Under the pieces are notes generated by a model. The model saw nothing but the letters and a program-made list of their open reading frames with translations. It had not been told where the DNA came from and searched no databases. 64,000 nt of DNA from Ensifer adhaerens. GTDB taxonomy: Bacteria > Pseudomonadota > Alphaproteobacteria > Rhizobiales > Rhizobiaceae. Below are positions 61,888 to 64,000 of the stretch, piece by piece; within the stretch, counting starts at the first letter, position 1; each line of letters opens with the position of its first letter. A program made the translations under genes and the position numbers. The DNA is taken from positions 40,574 through 104,573 of the forward strand of contig NZ_LGAP01000027.1 of assembly GCF_001270265.1 (NCBI RefSeq). The letters are read 5' to 3'.

Positions 61888-63149
61888 TCAACGAGGAACA
61901 GCTCCGGGTTCCACCGAACGCCGGCCCTTGACAAAGCCAAACGCATACGGGCCTGCGTCCGTCGCCCAGACAGTCTCAGCATCGGCGAGAGCAAGCGTCG
62001 ATACAGACAAGACTTCTACCGCCATGCCAAAATGCAATCTACGAAGCACCTCGGACACAGCGATACAGCCCGCTATCAACCCGACAAACGGTACGGCGAT
62101 CGTCCGGGTCGCCAGGCGAACGAGCCCACACTTGTTCATCCCATCTTTGGCGAGCGAGTCATATGCCGGCGCATCCCGAAAGGACGGATTCGACTGGCCG
62201 ATTTGCCGTCCCCAAATAAGGCCTGCGTTTCTCGATGCGGGAAACGTATGGACACCGATGCTTTTGAAAGGAATCGAGGCCGGCTTCCACAACGAGGCCG
62301 AATCCGGCCGAATCGAGAGCACAACGAGCCTCAGCGTTGTCAACGCCGCACAGTGCAACGCCCGGCTCCAACATTGTGCGTCGACTCCAGTCGCCGAACA
62401 GGCGTTCTTCGAGCATGGTGTCAAAACCCCGCTCCTCGAGCCATCTTGCCATGACACGCGCTTTCTTTGTTCCCACATCTTTTGGGAACGACAATAGCGA
62501 AGTGCTGTAATTGGAGGCAGCTATTCTGTCGATGTCCTGAAGCATGAGTCTGGCCTTCTCTGCTCCACCGAAATCGAGCGACGCTTTGGCCCAGGCATAC
62601 GCTTGTCCAAGGTTGCCGAGGCCGATTCGAGAAGAACGCGAATGCCTCAGCAGCGCACACCGCTGCGACGAGGACAGGTGCAAGGCCAATCGCCTGCTGC
62701 TCGTCGAGCCGTTTCTGCCCTTCCATCACTACGCCGCCGCGCCAGCCGCTCCATGTCAGACGCCATTGCGGCGCTCCGTTTGACGCAGGTGCCGCATTGC
62801 CTATGAGCACGGTCGTGCGTGTCGCGCATTCCCCAGCGCAGGTGGAAAGCTTGCCTCCAAGTTCAACGACGACATCCCGAATATTCCGGCCCTCACACAG
62901 CGGCGATGTTGTTACGCGATCGGGCGCACCTACAACTTCGACACCACCAAGGAAGGTTCTCGACGCCAGATTCACCAACGTGAACAAAGCGGTTTGTTCC
63001 AAGGCAGACGATACCATCGATTCGGAGGCCCGTATTGATAGGCTGAAGGACTCAAGAATCGTCATGGCTTCGCCGTGGCTGGTCGCCTTTCCGCTGCCCA
63101 TAAAATATTTAGCTGTGCGGTGCAGTTCGTCGGCAGAGATAACGGGCAT
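61888..63149 (-). pseudogene. E1/ThiF-like ubiquitin-type activating enzyme homologue, two frameshifts
   Basis: Three frames join into one protein. Part 1 from ATG 63149: ISADELHRTAKYFMGSG, GGVEVVGAPD, to EAFAFF. Near 62628-62640 the frame shifts and part 2 gives IGLGNLGQAYAWAKASLDF, LQDIDRIAASNYSTSLLSF, DVGTKKARVMARWLEERGF, VALCGVDNAEARCALDSAGF, LVVEAGL. Near 62262-62275 it shifts again to KSIGVHTFPASR and RTIAVPFVGLIAGCIAVSEV, ending at 61888. Part 2 has the order GxGxxG, DxDxxxxSN, GxxKA, DNxxAR of the E1/MoeB/ThiF fold. E1-like proteins with such N-terminal domains occur in bacterial ubiquitin-like conjugation operons. No partner genes (Ubl, E2, JAB) are seen, and the gene is surely inactive. 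Confidence 0.7.
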
Positions 63150-63233
63150 AGAGCTGGCTCGGAAAAATCGGACAGCCGGTATAAGTGGAATTTCTGCCTG
63201 ACTTTGGCTTAAATGCCGGAAACAGGAGAGAGC

Positions 63234-63600
63234 ATGACGAGACGACCGCGCCGGAACCACAGCCCGGCTTTCAAGGCGAAAGTGGCACTTGCAGCGTTGA
63301 GGGGTGAGCAGACCCTTGTGGAATTGTCGCAGCAGTTCGACGTGCACGCCAATCAGATCAAGCATTGGAAGGACCAGCTCCTTGAGGGGGCGACGGGTGT
63401 TTTCGGCGATGAGACTGCGCGTAGCCCACGGCACCCACCGTCGATGTGAAAACACTCCATGCCAAGATCGGAGAACTGACGCTTGAGAATGATTTTTTAT
63501 CCGGTGCGCTCGGCAAAGCCGGGCTGCTGAGCGGAAAGAAATGATCAACCGCAAACACGAACTGTCGGTCGTTCGTCAGGCAAAGCTTCTCGGCGTCAGT
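63234..63600 (+). mobile_element. IS3-family remnant: OrfA with frameshift and start of OrfB
   Basis: OrfA starts at ATG 63234 (AGGAGAG upstream): TRRPRRNHSPAFKAKVALAA and QFDVHANQIKHWKDQLLEG are the helix-turn-helix of IS3 OrfA. A frameshift near 63425-63440 breaks the frame; continuing in the next frame gives [20 protein letters not shown] and LSGKK, ending at 63544. OrfB starts at 63541 by ATGA overlap, [20 protein letters not shown], then stops abruptly at about 63600 where a chemotaxis-receptor sequence begins. The DDE domain is missing, so the element is dead. Confidence 0.8.
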
Positions 63601-63870
63601 GCAGAGGAATCTGGAGAGATTGTCCGCAGAGCTATCGCGTCCATGAAGGGTATCGAGCAAGGCTCGACGGAAGTTGCTCGGATCATCGGCGTGATCGACG
63701 ACATCGCATTCCAGACAAACCTCCTGGCCCTCAACGCAGGGGTCGAAGCAGCCCGAGCTGGTGAGGCCGGTAAGGGCTTTGCGGTAGTCGCACAGGAGTA
63801 CGCGAACTGGCGCAACGTTCGGCTACGGCAGCAAAGGAGATCAAGACCTTGATTAACGCTTCCGGGTTGC
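63601..63870 (+). pseudogene. methyl-accepting chemotaxis protein signalling-domain fragment
   Basis: Fused in frame behind the IS3 OrfB start: [61 protein letters not shown] is the highly conserved hairpin tip of chemotaxis receptors. A one-base deletion near 63799 (GAG-TACGC for GAGGTACGC) breaks the frame, after which [20 protein letters not shown] follows in another frame. It ends near 63870 at the junction with an IS110-type tail. No sensor or membrane part is present. Confidence 0.8.
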
Positions 63871-64000
63871 AGTGCCGACCTTGGTTACTCCGCCGTCGAT
63901 GTCGGTCTCTCCCGACTGGTATTTCTTGGGCGTCAGTCCAAAATACGCACCGACGGTGCGGGACTTTTCGAACCGACCCGGATCGTCGACTGCCGAGCGA
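63853..64000 (-). mobile_element. IS110/IS1111-family transposase, C-terminal fragment (cut by window edge)
   Basis: Minus-strand frame from the window edge reads DDPGRFEKSRTVGAYFGLTP, KKYQSGETDIDGGVTKVGTA and ends TRKR-stop at 63853. It corresponds to the transposase_20 domain (typically RFxxSRxVGAYLGLTPxxxQSGE). The expected continuation after KVGDA is missing: the sequence breaks off near 63870, where the receptor fragment begins on the other strand, so the 3' part was lost. Confidence 0.8.

Noticed and set aside
62421..63554. A 377-codon minus-strand open frame as one intact gene
   Set aside because: Only the middle part (after 63149) resembles a protein family; the start overlaps the IS3 remnant and the end departs from the family exactly at the first frameshift. 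Annotated as part of the E1-like pseudogene.
1..64000. CRISPR array, origin of replication, prophage or complete tRNA/rRNA
   Set aside because: No spaced direct repeats, repABC-like genes, phage genes or RNA gene signatures were found on reading both strands.

Overview
The window looks like a piece of accessory replicon or genomic island from a GC-rich alphaproteobacterium, most likely a rhizobial (Rhizobium/Sinorhizobium/Mesorhizobium-type) soil bacterium. I base this on the density of ABC and TRAP importers, the families present (fused DppD-DppF ATPases, PCC/DUF296 protein, PYROXD2-like oxidoreductase, class III aminotransferase) and codon style; no rRNA, complete tRNA or taxonomic marker gene is present. 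Almost everything is solute import plus catabolism, and most of it lies on the minus strand.

Layout. 1-167: start of an alpha/beta hydrolase cut by the window edge. 443-1867: aldehyde dehydrogenase. 2050-8173: a four-gene operon joining a TorT-like periplasmic binding protein, a ribose-type ABC ATPase and permease, and a cytoplasmic molybdopterin N-/S-oxide reductase, with a divergent TetR regulator at 8466. 9065-13422: operon of GMC oxidoreductase, MDR oxidoreductase and D-2-hydroxyacid FAD dehydrogenase. 13625-19002: oligopeptide-type ABC transporter with divergent binding protein. 19239-21585: polar amino-acid ABC transporter. 22084-25471: gamma-carbonic-anhydrase-like protein, AraC regulator, NTF2-like protein and NAD(P)H quinone reductase-like flavoprotein. 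25562-27103: orphan oligopeptide-type binding protein. 27267-36321: eight-gene TRAP/CoA-ligase/thiolase/SDR/IclR operon, mostly translationally coupled. 36870-38252: TfoX-like protein and an MDR gene broken by an in-frame TAG. 39002-44162: second oligopeptide-type ABC transporter. 44855-60312: eleven-gene, 15-kb catabolic operon (two alcohol/aldehyde dehydrogenases, CoA ligase, PYROXD2-like FAD enzyme, atypical amidohydrolase, third oligopeptide-type ABC transporter, aminotransferase, bifunctional enoyl-CoA hydratase/3-hydroxyacyl-CoA dehydrogenase) with a divergent LysR regulator. 61387-64000: a graveyard of decayed genes: a binding-protein tail, an E1/ThiF-like gene with two frameshifts, an IS3-family remnant, a chemotaxis-receptor fragment and an IS110-family transposase tail.

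How it may work together. Several transport and oxidation operons share an upstream sequence that I read as a 14-bp element with ATAC-N6-GTAT symmetry, often followed 20 bp later by a second, weaker copy. Three of them (TorT-like operon and two binding-protein genes) share an extended form, GTAT-N8-ACCG. This suggests that genes for import and oxidation of related substrates are co-regulated. The two most interesting units are the import-and-reduce TorT/ABC/reductase operon and the 15-kb catabolic operon. Product assignments rest on family recognition by reading only; substrates are inferred and uncertain.
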